A stretch of DNA of 15,325 nt from Phycisphaerales bacterium UBA7812. Its GTDB lineage: Bacteria; Planctomycetota; Phycisphaerae; Phycisphaerales; UBA1924. Shown here piece after piece: positions 7,603 through 15,185 of this stretch; the first letter of the stretch is position 1, and the number at the start of each line of letters is the position of its first letter. The DNA lies in the NCBI GenBank assembly GCA_002480345.1, contig DLBY01000121.1, positions 1 to 15,325 on the forward strand, given 5' to 3'. Under the pieces are notes generated by a model. It ran no database searches and had not been told where the DNA came from. It worked only from the letters and a program-made list of their open reading frames with translations. A program made the translations under genes and the position numbers.

Positions 7603-8948
7603 TCCCGAGGGCCGCCATCCTCCTCGCGCTCGCGGCGGGCGCGGCGGTCGCGCAGCCCGAAGCGCCGAGGACACGGGTGCGGGACTGCACCACGGGAGGG
7701 TGCCACGCGCAGACGATCGATCACGAGGTGCTGCACGCGCCCGCGGCGATCTCGTCGTGCGATTCGTGCCATGCCTATGCCGATCCATCGTCGCACAGCT
7801 TCACGCTGAAGCGTGAGGGCGCGGACCTGTGCACCTTCTGTCACCTCGGCGCGGGGACCCAGCTGGGCATGGTGGGGCACAAGCCCTTCGATGAGGGCAA
7901 CTGCACCGGTTGCCACGACCCCCACGGGTCGCACGACACGAACTTCCTGAAAGCCGACACCCAGGCGGGGCTGTGCATGCGCTGCCACGCGGATGTCCGC
8001 ACGGGCACGCATGTCCACACGCCCGCGGCCGACGGGGAGTGCCTCGGATGCCACGAGGCGCACGGCGCGGAGCACCGGGGCCTGCTGACCCGGGACGGCA
8101 GCGCGATGTGCTACACCTGCCACGCGGATACGCGGGACCTGGTCGTCAACGCGACGATGGTCCACGCGCCCGCGGGGCGCGATTGCCTCGCCTGCCACGC
8201 GGCGCACGCGTCGGACCACGCGAACCACCTCAGCAACGAGCCTCTCGAGTTGTGCTCATCGTGCCACCCCGGGCCCGCGATGACCGCGCGCCACGCGAAG
8301 GTGACCCACTCCGCGGTGCTGGACGGGCGGGCGTGCCTCAACTGCCATCAGCCCCACGCGAGCAACCACGAGGGCATGCTGCATCTCGATCCCATCGCGT
8401 CGTGCCTCGCGTGCCACAGCACACCTATCACACGGGCCGACGGGCGCGTCGTCGCGGCCGTCTCCGAGATCGCATCGGAGGGCGCCGTGATGCACGGGCC
8501 CGTTCGCAAGCAGCTGTGCACGGGGTGTCACGAGTTGCACGGCTCGGCGCACGAGGACCTGCTGGTCGCGAACTATTCGTCGAACTTCTACGAGCCCTTC
8601 AAGCTCGAGCACTACGCGCTGTGCTTCGAGTGCCATGCCAAGGAACTCGTGCTCACGAGCGATTCGACGATCGAGACGAACTTCCGGAACGGCTCGCAGA
8701 ACCTGCACTTCGTCCATGTGAACCGGGAAGAGCAGGGGCGCGCCTGCCGGTCGTGCCACGCGACGCACGCGAGCATGAACAGGCTGCATGTGCCCCAGTC
8801 CGTCCCGTACGGCTCGTGGAACCTGCCCCTGAACTTCAAGATGACCGAGACCGGGGGGCGCTGCGACTCCGGGTGCCACCGCCCCGCGACCTACGACCGG
8901 ATCGCGCCGACGATCGGGATCGAAGAGCCGGACCAGCCCGGCGGGTGA
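7599..8948 (+). CDS. Secreted 15-heme cytochrome c of the doubled-CXXCH type
   Basis: 449 residues. The GTG start overlaps the previous stop (GTGA, 7599-7602), and it puts a clear signal peptide (AILLALAAGAAVA^Q) at the N-terminus, so translational coupling is likely. There are fifteen heme sites: CTTGGCH at 30 (CX4CH), CDSCH at 54, then six two-heme modules, and CDSGCH at 422 (CX3CH). In each module the first site is plain (78, 126, 171, 219, 269, 342), while the second (102, 148, 196, 246, 307, 383) is followed by xxHG or xxHA. The early modules repeat about every 45-50 residues. This matches the doubled-CXXCH family of extended multiheme electron carriers. With no membrane anchor or lipobox it should be periplasmic, or secreted. 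Its likely partner is the NapC-type protein of the same operon. No catalytic, pentacoordinate heme can be identified from sequence, so a carrier role is preferred. Confidence 0.88.
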   Translation: MIPRAAILLALAAGAAVAQPEAPRTRVRDCTTGGCHAQTIDHEVLHAPAAISSCDSCHAYADPSSHSFTLKREGADLCTFCHLGAGTQLGMVGHKPFDEGNCTGCHDPHGSHDTNFLKADTQAGLCMRCHADVRTGTHVHTPAADGECLGCHEAHGAEHRGLLTRDGSAMCYTCHADTRDLVVNATMVHAPAGRDCLACHAAHASDHANHLSNEPLELCSSCHPGPAMTARHAKVTHSAVLDGRACLNCHQPHASNHEGMLHLDPIASCLACHSTPITRADGRVVAAVSEIASEGAVMHGPVRKQLCTGCHELHGSAHEDLLVANYSSNFYEPFKLEHYALCFECHAKELVLTSDSTIETNFRNGSQNLHFVHVNREEQGRACRSCHATHASMNRLHVPQSVPYGSWNLPLNFKMTETGGRCDSGCHRPATYDRIAPTIGIEEPDQPGG

Positions 8949-8970
8949 CCGTCTTGCTGCCGCAGAGCAG

Positions 8971-9012
8971 ACGAACAAAAGCGCGGCGCGGGTGTTCCGA
9001 TCCCGCGCCGCG
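8971..9012 (-). terminator. Rho-independent terminator of the pseudopilin gene
   Basis: A perfect 11-bp GC-only stem, CGCGGCGCGGG (8982-8992) with CCCGCGCCGCG (9002-9012), has a 9-nt loop. On the minus strand it is followed by CTTTTGTT (8981-8974), a proper T-tract. It lies 30 bases past the minus-strand stop at 9042. On the plus strand there is no T-tract, so it would only be a weak barrier for the cytochrome operon that ends at 8948. Confidence 0.7.
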
Positions 9013-9041
9013 GAGAGCGGTCGTCGAGAGTGGACTGGCGA

Positions 9042-10019
9042 TCAGGGAAGGTTGAGATCGATCTCGCCTCGCCAGTTCCCCCAGCGCCGGCGGTTCTGGC
9101 GGAGCTGGTCTTCCGTCATCTCGCTGGTCAGGCTCAGTTCGTCCTCGGTCCAGAGCCGCGCGGCGCCGTCGAGCGATGCGACGACCGCCGCGTTGTTCCA
9201 GCGCAGGTCGATCTTCCCGAGCGAGTTCGGATCATCCTCGTCGAAGGGCACATTGCTGGGGATCACACCGTAGTAGCCGTCGGGGAAGATGAACCCCGAG
9301 GCGGTGTGCGACGCGTCCGCGCCCTCGTAGAGGCCGTTGCGTGCCGAGGAGAACACCATGAAATCGGAGGGCCCGACGACATTCGCCTCAAGCTCGATCT
9401 TGATGACCCCGAACCCGCGGGGGAGGAGCCCCCCCCAGGGGTCGTCCGCGGCGCCGAAATCGAACCCGGGGATGCCGCCGATGCAGGCGTTCATGCCCAG
9501 GCTGGGGACAAAGTTGGTGTTGTAGGTGTAGATCAACTCGTCCATGTTCTGGCGGTTGAACTCGTGGAGGATGCGGGCCTGCTCGTTGACGAGCAGCGCG
9601 CCCTCGACCTGGTAGTCGAAGTACGGCGCGAGGCGCCAGGGGTACGCCGCGGCGGCGGGGGAGTTGCCCCAGCCCGCGGGGTGGCGTCGCGTCGCGGCGT
9701 CCCAGATCTTGGTCCCCAGGTCGTTGTACACATCCTGCGTCCAGTAGGGGAACAGCGTTGCCTGGTTGGCCGAGGTCGCGCTGTACGCGGGGAGCAATTC
9801 CCCCCGGTTGTCGAACGCGTACGCCGAGTAACCCAGCATGAGCTGCCGGGCGGCGGAGAGTTCGAGGAGCATCCGGGCAGATTGCTTCGCCTTCCCGAGC
9901 GTCGGCAGCAGGATGCCGATCAGCATCGCGATGATCGCGATCACGACGAGCAGCTCGATGAGCGTGAAACCACGCTCGCGACGCGACGGGGTTGGTCTCT
10001 CGTGGTGTGAGGTCATCAT
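9042..10019 (-). CDS. Type IV pilin/type II secretion pseudopilin-like protein
   Basis: 325 residues from the ATG at 10019. A class III leader is obvious: the basic RRERG, the cleavage point before FTLIELLVV, E22 (fifth residue of the mature protein) and a hydrophobic helix to about residue 39. GILLPTLGKAKQSAR then leads into a soluble domain, a signature abundant in planctomycete proteins annotated with a prepilin N-terminal methylation domain. The rest has Trp/Tyr/Asn-rich segments and a late ASLDGAARLW, recalling the DG motif before the end of such proteins. The pilin helix is certain; the function is unknown. GGGGA lies upstream of the ATG at 10019. An in-frame ATG at 10178 also has a good site (GGAGG) and would add 53 residues before the leader. 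I prefer the short form because the extra part has lower G/C at third positions and contains a perfect hairpin. Confidence 0.8.
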   Translation of the reverse strand: MMTSHHERPTPSRRERGFTLIELLVVIAIIAMLIGILLPTLGKAKQSARMLLELSAARQLMLGYSAYAFDNRGELLPAYSATSANQATLFPYWTQDVYNDLGTKIWDAATRRHPAGWGNSPAAAAYPWRLAPYFDYQVEGALLVNEQARILHEFNRQNMDELIYTYNTNFVPSLGMNACIGGIPGFDFGAADDPWGGLLPRGFGVIKIELEANVVGPSDFMVFSSARNGLYEGADASHTASGFIFPDGYYGVIPSNVPFDEDDPNSLGKIDLRWNNAAVVASLDGAARLWTEDELSLTSEMTEDQLRQNRRRWGNWRGEIDLNLP

Positions 10020-10122
10020 GGGTTTCCCCGGGTGGGCCCGAGCCGGGACAGCCCCGTCGCGGGCGTGCGATCGATCCGTCGTGTTCCGCCCCCGAGTGCC
10101 GGCGATCACCGGTGCATTCGCG

Positions 10123-10145
10123 CTCCGGACCACGCTGGTCCGGAG
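10123..10145. repeat. Perfect 10-bp inverted repeat with 3-nt loop upstream of the pseudopilin
   Basis: CTCCGGACCA (10123-10132) and TGGTCCGGAG (10136-10145) flank CGC. It lies 104 bp before the preferred ATG, within the presumed leader transcript. No T-tract follows on either strand. It could be an operator, an mRNA leader structure or an attenuator. Confidence 0.6.
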
Positions 10146-10212
10146 GGGAGCAATCACGAGCGCGTCGGTGCGAGTCATGGCGGGCCTCCGGGGCGGTCCG
10201 GAAATTCAATAC

Positions 10213-10241
10213 ATTTTAGTCCGGAAGTCTGGGGAAGTCAC
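10213..10241 (-). promoter_or_regulatory. Possible promoter for the pseudopilin gene
   Basis: On the minus strand GTGACT (10241-10236, 4/6) and TAAAAT (10218-10213, 5/6) are 17 bases apart, in the only AT-rich patch of this intergenic region. The start would be near 10206, so the leader is about 187 nt to the ATG at 10019 or 28 nt to the one at 10178. Confidence 0.4.
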
Positions 10242-10370
10242 CCGATCCGGTCACTCGGCACGGGAATTCCGACGGATCGGCCCTCCCGATCGGGGCCCGA
10301 ACCCTCGGCGATCGCTTGCCCCGGGAAGGCGAGCCCGTTGGTCCGAGCGTTGGATTCTCGACCCCGGTGC

Positions 10371-12002
10371 TCAGGGGTACGCGGTCTGGTTGTGCGTCAC
10401 CCCGTGGCAGCGGAGGGTGCAGGTCCCCGCGAGGATCCCGTTGTCGCGGAACTCGAGCACGCCGTTGTCGGGGTTGGGGAGCACCGCGGAGGTATCGAAG
10501 TTGATCAGATGCGTATTGTTCATGCGCGAGCCCTGCAGGGAGGACACCCCGTGCGCGTCGTGGCACGCGGCGCACGAGGTCCGGTTCTCCACGACATGCA
10601 GGCGATGCATCGGGAACGACTCGTCGTTGAGGATGCTGTTGCGGTTGTGGCACGAGTAGCACAGGGCGTAGGCCTGGGGGTTCTCGTTCGTGTAATCCGC
10701 GGTCGCGTAGCGCTGGTTGAGCAAGGGACGGTGGGGCGAGCCGTGCACGCCGCGCGCGTTCATGTCGCCCGCGGCGCCGGTGTTCTGGGAGTGACAGTCC
10801 GAGCAGCGGATCAGGTTCTGGGTGTTGAGGCCCGGCATGAGGCTCGGGATGTCGGGGTTCCGCCCCGGCGCGACGACGGGGTGGAACGACACGGCGCTGG
10901 GGTCGAACTCCAGCCGCGTGTTGGTCGAGTTCGCGAAGCGCGGGACAACGGGTCGCACCGCGCTGTTCTCCGCGTGGCACTTGAAGCAGACCTCGTACTC
11001 GTTCTGGGCCCGCTGCAGCGGCGCGCCCGACGAGCTGACCCCGTCGATTGCGCCCAGGCTCCCCGACACCAGCGGCGCCTGGACCTCGGTGTGCGTGATC
11101 GTGTGCGGCTCGTGGCAATCCGTGCAGGACGACTGCTGCGGGTTGCGGCGCCGGTCGCTCGTGTTCTCCACCCGGCTGAATGTCTCGTGGTTCGAGGGCA
11201 TCGAGACCTGCGCCCGGATGTTCGACGCGTGGGGGTCCGTTCCGTCGTGGCACGAGAGGCAGGTCTCGCCCACGGTCGAGTGCGTCAGCAGGTAGGGCCC
11301 GCTGGGCGAGCCGTGCGAGACATGGCACGAGGCGCACTCCCGGTGCTCGTGCACGGAGGTGGCGCCCATCTGGTGGCAGGAGACGCACAGCGCCGAGCCG
11401 TTGTTGCTCATCACGAGGAAATCGCCGTGGACATTGTTGTGCGCGTCGTGGCAGGTGGTGCACTGCAGTTCGCCGTTCGCGTCGAGCCTGATCTCGTGCG
11501 GGAGCGTCGCGGGCTGGCGGAGCTTCGGGTCCGCCGCCGCGAGCGAAGAATCGAACCGGAAGGAGATCGGGTGATCATCGCGCAGGTCGGTCCCGATGAG
11601 GCCCGGGCCCTGGGGCATCGTGTTCACGCCGCCCGCCATCGGGATCGGGGTCTGCCGGCTGAACACCGCGCCGATCGCGATCGTCCCGTCGTGGCACGAG
11701 AGGCACATCTTGGACGAGCCGGTGGGCTGCCCGGGCTCGGCGTCCAGCGCCGGGCTCGAATAGATCGTGTACGCGTCCACCGGCGTCGCGCGGTTCCACA
11801 AGGGGCGGATCGGCGACGCGTTGTGCGGCGCGTGGCAGAAGATGCACACCTGGTCTTCCGTCGTCGAGCGGACGCTCCCCGTCCCCGACGCGGAAAGATT
11901 GTGGGGGCTGTTCACGACGCTCAACGCCTGCCCCAGAGCGGGTTGCGCCCACAGCAGCGCCGCGACACCGACCAGAGCCTTGCCCGAGATCCCACGCATC
12001 AT
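10371..12002 (-). CDS. Secreted 12-heme cytochrome c, doubled-CXXCH family
   Basis: 543 residues. The start ATG at 12002 overlaps the stop of the NHL gene (ATGA). A second ATG follows immediately at 11999. The signal peptide is MMRGISGKALVGVAALLWAQ, with likely cleavage after PALG. Heme sites are at 53 (CIFCH), 100, 181, 206, 223, 248, 293, 339, 400, 448 and 477, plus CTLRCH at 528, a CX3CH site. The first pair, VCIFCHAPHN with PLWNRAT and then KMCLSCHDGT, is a recurring pattern in doubled-CXXCH cytochromes. It is the last gene of an operon with a large outer-membrane barrel and an NHL lipoprotein. I therefore infer that it sits in or near the barrel and carries electrons across the outer membrane, as MtrA does in MtrCAB. 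It shows no overall resemblance to MtrA that I can recognise. There is no lipobox. The frame stays open far upstream through the NHL gene, but that part is an out-of-frame artefact. Confidence 0.88.
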   Translation of the reverse strand: MMRGISGKALVGVAALLWAQPALGQALSVVNSPHNLSASGTGSVRSTTEDQVCIFCHAPHNASPIRPLWNRATPVDAYTIYSSPALDAEPGQPTGSSKMCLSCHDGTIAIGAVFSRQTPIPMAGGVNTMPQGPGLIGTDLRDDHPISFRFDSSLAAADPKLRQPATLPHEIRLDANGELQCTTCHDAHNNVHGDFLVMSNNGSALCVSCHQMGATSVHEHRECASCHVSHGSPSGPYLLTHSTVGETCLSCHDGTDPHASNIRAQVSMPSNHETFSRVENTSDRRRNPQQSSCTDCHEPHTITHTEVQAPLVSGSLGAIDGVSSSGAPLQRAQNEYEVCFKCHAENSAVRPVVPRFANSTNTRLEFDPSAVSFHPVVAPGRNPDIPSLMPGLNTQNLIRCSDCHSQNTGAAGDMNARGVHGSPHRPLLNQRYATADYTNENPQAYALCYSCHNRNSILNDESFPMHRLHVVENRTSCAACHDAHGVSSLQGSRMNNTHLINFDTSAVLPNPDNGVLEFRDNGILAGTCTLRCHGVTHNQTAYP

Positions 12003-13156
12003 CTCGCACCATTCCCGTCCCGCGGGCGAGCCTCGCCGTCGCCCGCGTCGTCTTCCGTGCCAATGTACTCGAACACCTGCACCCGCCGATTGTATGAATC
12101 GGCGATCCAGATCCTGTTCTCCGCATCGATGTGCACACCGGTGGGCAACCAGAACTCGCCCGGCCCGCGCCCCTCGCCCCCGAAGGTCATCAGCAGCCGC
12201 CCGGTTTCGTCGAACACCTGCACCGCTTCGAAGTGCGAGTCCGCGATGTAGACCCGCTCGTGATCGTCGATCGCGAGCCCCTTGGGCTGCGCGAAGTACC
12301 CGGGCAGATCGCCCTTGCTCCCGAAGGTGCGCAGGTGCGTCAGGTCCGCATCGAACACCGGCACGCGGAAGTTCAGCGAATCGCTGACATACACGCGTCC
12401 CCCCGCATCGAGCGCGACATAGGTCGGGTAATTGAACTGGCCGTCGAGCACGCCCCGTCCCCCGACGCGGCGGATCTCGCTGCCGTCCGATGCGAGGCGA
12501 TGGAGGGTGTGCGATTCCGCGTCGGCGACGAAGATCGTGCCGTCGGACGGGTCGACCGCGATGCCCACGGGTCTCCGCAGCAGCCCCTCTCCGAGCGTGC
12601 CCAGGAGCGTGCCCGATGCATCGAAGACGAAGATCGAGCCGTCCGCGGAATCCGCGACCAGCAGACGCCCGTCGGCCCCGATCGCGACGGAGACCGGCGT
12701 GATCAGGCGCGGCGCGTCTTCCGGGGGCGTCCAGAACGCATAGTCGCCCGACTCGAGATCGAAGACATGGACGCCCGAGAGCCCGGTGTCGGCGACGAAG
12801 ATGCGCGACCCGTCGGTGCACGCCGCCATCGGGCTCACCATCCCCGCGCTCTGCTTCTTGCCCAGCAGGGTGTCGAGCATGCCCCCGCCTTCCGCGAGGC
12901 CCGTCTCCGGATCGACCGCGCTCACGAGCTGCCCCGCGAACCGGATCCGTGCCGGATCGGGGGGAGGGGGCCAGACCCGCTCGGTCTCCGCGGCGCGGAA
13001 CGCCACACCCGGAGGCGACTGGCACCCCGCGAGCGGCAGGAGCGCGGCGCACACACCGATCGCGCATCGGATGCGGCGTGGGTTGCGCGCGCCCCGCGAC
13101 GCGTCAGAATGTCCGGCGGAACGAGAACACCGCCGTCTGAGAATCCGTGCTGACAT
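11999..13156 (-). CDS. NHL-repeat lipoprotein (six-bladed beta-propeller)
   Basis: 385 residues. After an arginine-rich start comes CAIGVCAALLPLAGC, with lipobox LAGC and lipidated Cys45. From about residue 105 to 363 there are six NHL-like blades. Each runs roughly P-x-G/S/Y-V/I-A-I/L-D ... GRVYVADS ... V-x-VFD. Examples are PVSVAIGADGRLLVADS, PVGIAVDPSDGTIFVADA, PTYVALDAGGRVYVSDS, PKGLAIDDHERVYIADS and PTGVHIDAENRIWIADS. Such propellers bind proteins or ligands; none of the visible motifs is catalytic. It lies between the barrel and the 12-heme cytochrome, overlapping the latter by 4 bp, so it is probably an outer-membrane partner, either periplasmic or surface-exposed. The ATG at 13156 has GGAGG seven bases upstream but lies 53 bp inside the barrel gene. 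No ATG, and no other usable start, exists closer to the lipobox, so this start is retained. Confidence 0.85.
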   Translation of the reverse strand: MSARILRRRCSRSAGHSDASRGARNPRRIRCAIGVCAALLPLAGCQSPPGVAFRAAETERVWPPPPDPARIRFAGQLVSAVDPETGLAEGGGMLDTLLGKKQSAGMVSPMAACTDGSRIFVADTGLSGVHVFDLESGDYAFWTPPEDAPRLITPVSVAIGADGRLLVADSADGSIFVFDASGTLLGTLGEGLLRRPVGIAVDPSDGTIFVADAESHTLHRLASDGSEIRRVGGRGVLDGQFNYPTYVALDAGGRVYVSDSLNFRVPVFDADLTHLRTFGSKGDLPGYFAQPKGLAIDDHERVYIADSHFEAVQVFDETGRLLMTFGGEGRGPGEFWLPTGVHIDAENRIWIADSYNRRVQVFEYIGTEDDAGDGEARPRDGNGAR

Positions 13157-15185
13157 TGTCGCCCTCCAGCATGGAGTTGCGGAGCGAAACCCCGATGGTC
13201 GTCTGCCGAACGCGCCAGTTGAACTCGAGCGACTGCTCGAACCCCTGCGTGTCCCCCGCGAGGCTGTCGCGCTCGTTGCGGTAGAGCCCGCGGAGCGCGA
13301 ACTGCATCCCGTTCTGGAACGCGTACCCCCACTCCGCGAGCGCGCGTTCGAAGTCGATCGTGCTCGAGGTGTCCCGAAAGTTAATCGTCTCGTGGCTCAG
13401 GTCGGCGCGCACATACGAGTTGAGCCCCAGCGTCCGCTGGTACCGCGCCGACGCGCGGAGGGCATCGAACGACGCGATCGCCCGCTCCTGGTCCTCGTAT
13501 TCCGCGTTGAAAGTGAACGGTCCCACCAGGTAGTCCACCCCCAGCTGAACGGTCCGCACATCGAACGCGATCCGGCTCGGGTCCTCCGGGCTGACATCCT
13601 GCGAGACATCGCGGAACAGCACATAGGGCGAGAGCCCCGCGGCGAACCCCTCGGTGATCGTGTACCGCCCCGCGAGCGAGGCACCGAGCGTTTCGATCGT
13701 CGCCGCGGGCTCAGGGCCCAGGTCGTAGTCGATCAGGACGGTGTCGCCGTTCCCGATCGCGCCCCCGATGACCCGCCGCAACTCGATGCGGTCGGGAAAG
13801 CTGGTGAGGCGGTAATCGAGGCCCTCGCGGAAGAGCCTGTTCCCCGCGGTGTTGGTGATCACGATGCTCCCGGGGATGATGTTCCTCCCCGAGAGCAGCA
13901 GGGGGCCCGCCTGGGGGAACGAGAGCGACCGGTCCAGGAAGCTGATGACCTGCCCCCGCTCGCTGTCCTCCTGGTGGTTGAAGTTCAGGCTCAGCGAGAG
14001 ATCGAGCCGTCCCAGGGGGACCTGCTTGGTGTACTCGAAGTTGAGCCCCGTCAGCAGCTGGCTGCTCGTGAAATCGTCGTCGGTCAGGGCCGTGTAGTTC
14101 CCGCCCGCGAAGAAGGTCGTGATGAGGCTCTCGAACAGTTCGTGCCGCAGCGTGAACAGCCCGCTGAGGAACTGCTGTTCCTGCCCCCCGTTGGTCTGGC
14201 TCTCCGCCGTCAGGTCGTACCGCGTCTCGAGCGTCGGGGTGTGCCGCAGCATCAGCGTCTCGAACAGGCGGAGTCGCTGCTGGGCGAAATCCCCGCTCTG
14301 GTCGAGCACCTGGAGCTGGGACCGCAGGTCGTGGCGCTTGTCGCCCCCGAAGGTGTAATTGTGCACGAGGATCGCGTCGTGGCGCGTGAACGAGGTGCCG
14401 CCCGACCGGGCCCGCGTCTCGTCCACCACATCCAGTGTGTAGTTCAGCGTGAGCCTCTGGTTCTGTTCGATGTTCCAGAGGCTCTGGAGCTGCAGCGTGT
14501 CCTGGATCAGCTCGTCGTCGGTCACCCCGAGCTGGTCTTCCTGCTCGATGATGCGGTGCGTGTAGGTCAGCGTCGTGGGGACTGTGTCCCGGAACGCGGA
14601 GACCGAGCCGCCGAACTCCGTGGTGCGGCTGTCGATCGAGCCCACGAACGCGCGGTCCAGCAGCGATTCGTTGCGCCTTGCGAACAGGCGGACCGGTGCC
14701 GGGCCCTCCCCGAGGATCAGCGCGTTCACATCGAACTGGTTGAACAGACCCGTCTCGTGCTCGTTGGTCAGGCCCCGGGTCTCGCTGTCGATGAAGTTGT
14801 CCTCGAGGCCGATGCTGAAGTCCGCCGTGACATCCGTGAGATTCTTGTGACCCAGGAAGAACCGGGACGAGACGCTGAGCGATTCGCGCAGCAGCAGCTC
14901 GGTGTCGTCCCGATCCCCCGCGGTCGGCGATCGCTGCTGCGTGCCCAGGTAGCGGGAGAACAGGTCGAGCGAGATCGAGAAACGGTCGAGGTCGAACCCC
15001 TTCAACTCGTCGGTCCGCTCGCCCACCACCACCGGGCCCTCGTCGACCGCGAGGGGCTGGCCCGCCCCCGCGCCGCAGACACCCGCCACCACGGAGGCGG
15101 ACAGCAACGCTCGTGCTGGACCGGTCCCCCGCAACGGTTCATCCCCCAGGCTCGGCTGCACGCCCCGCTTCAGAACCCGACGCAT
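13104..15185 (-). CDS. Large outer-membrane beta-barrel protein (putative porin of a cytochrome conduit)
   Basis: 693 residues from the ATG at 15185. A hydrophobic stretch (ALLSASVVAGVCGAGA) ends in an AxA-type signal cleavage site near residue 41. The rest is a long succession of amphipathic strands with alternating polar and hydrophobic residues (DVTADFSIGLEDNF, RLDLSLSLNFNHQED, TFNAEYEDQER), short turns, and a terminal phenylalanine in FSFRRTF, the usual barrel assembly signal. Size and position beside a multiheme cytochrome recall MtrB and OmbB-type porins, but no direct similarity to them is evident, and the MtrB-like CXXC near the N-terminus is absent. Start choice is uncertain. The ATG at 15185 lacks a clear ribosome site and overlaps the upstream gene by 47 bp. 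A TTG at 15134, just after GGGGGA, gives a compact signal peptide and only a 4-bp gap. An ATG at 15236 would overlap even more. The barrel call is confident; the conduit role is inference. Confidence 0.82.
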   Translation of the reverse strand: MRRVLKRGVQPSLGDEPLRGTGPARALLSASVVAGVCGAGAGQPLAVDEGPVVVGERTDELKGFDLDRFSISLDLFSRYLGTQQRSPTAGDRDDTELLLRESLSVSSRFFLGHKNLTDVTADFSIGLEDNFIDSETRGLTNEHETGLFNQFDVNALILGEGPAPVRLFARRNESLLDRAFVGSIDSRTTEFGGSVSAFRDTVPTTLTYTHRIIEQEDQLGVTDDELIQDTLQLQSLWNIEQNQRLTLNYTLDVVDETRARSGGTSFTRHDAILVHNYTFGGDKRHDLRSQLQVLDQSGDFAQQRLRLFETLMLRHTPTLETRYDLTAESQTNGGQEQQFLSGLFTLRHELFESLITTFFAGGNYTALTDDDFTSSQLLTGLNFEYTKQVPLGRLDLSLSLNFNHQEDSERGQVISFLDRSLSFPQAGPLLLSGRNIIPGSIVITNTAGNRLFREGLDYRLTSFPDRIELRRVIGGAIGNGDTVLIDYDLGPEPAATIETLGASLAGRYTITEGFAAGLSPYVLFRDVSQDVSPEDPSRIAFDVRTVQLGVDYLVGPFTFNAEYEDQERAIASFDALRASARYQRTLGLNSYVRADLSHETINFRDTSSTIDFERALAEWGYAFQNGMQFALRGLYRNERDSLAGDTQGFEQSLEFNWRVRQTTIGVSLRNSMLEGDNVSTDSQTAVFSFRRTF

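Larger units (their letters stand above)
10020..10370. other. 351-bp region without an assured gene, between cytochrome and pseudopilin
   Basis: It holds a possible minus-strand promoter (10213-10241), a perfect 10-bp hairpin (10123-10145) and an alternative in-frame start for the pseudopilin at 10178. Just after the cytochrome stop there is only an imperfect GC stem around 10280-10310 with no T-tract, so I see no convincing terminator for the cytochrome operon. No tRNA-like or repeat structure was noticed. Confidence 0.5.

Noticed and set aside
7640..8890. Recurring short similar sequences that could suggest a direct-repeat array or CRISPR
   Set aside because: The similarity comes from the doubled CXXCH protein modules; there are no identical repeats with regular spacers.
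10230..10258. GTGAC repeated twice near the pseudopilin promoter, possible operator
   Set aside because: Only five bases are repeated and they overlap the -35 region; not enough to call a site.
10630..11880. Repeated TGGCAC strings resembling the -24 element of sigma-54 promoters
   Set aside because: They are the reverse complement of heme codons (TGCCAC, Cys-His) within the cytochrome genes and lack a properly spaced -12 element.
10032..12251. Long plus-strand open frame (739 codons)
   Set aside because: It lies opposite the 12-heme cytochrome and reads as a Val/Arg/Ala-rich sequence with no motif; a shadow of the heme-rich gene.
12003..13067. Upstream extension of the 12-heme cytochrome frame to an 898-codon protein
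   Set aside because: The added part is out of frame with the NHL gene and Arg/Gly-rich. The true start at 12002 is shown by the signal peptide and the ATGA overlap.
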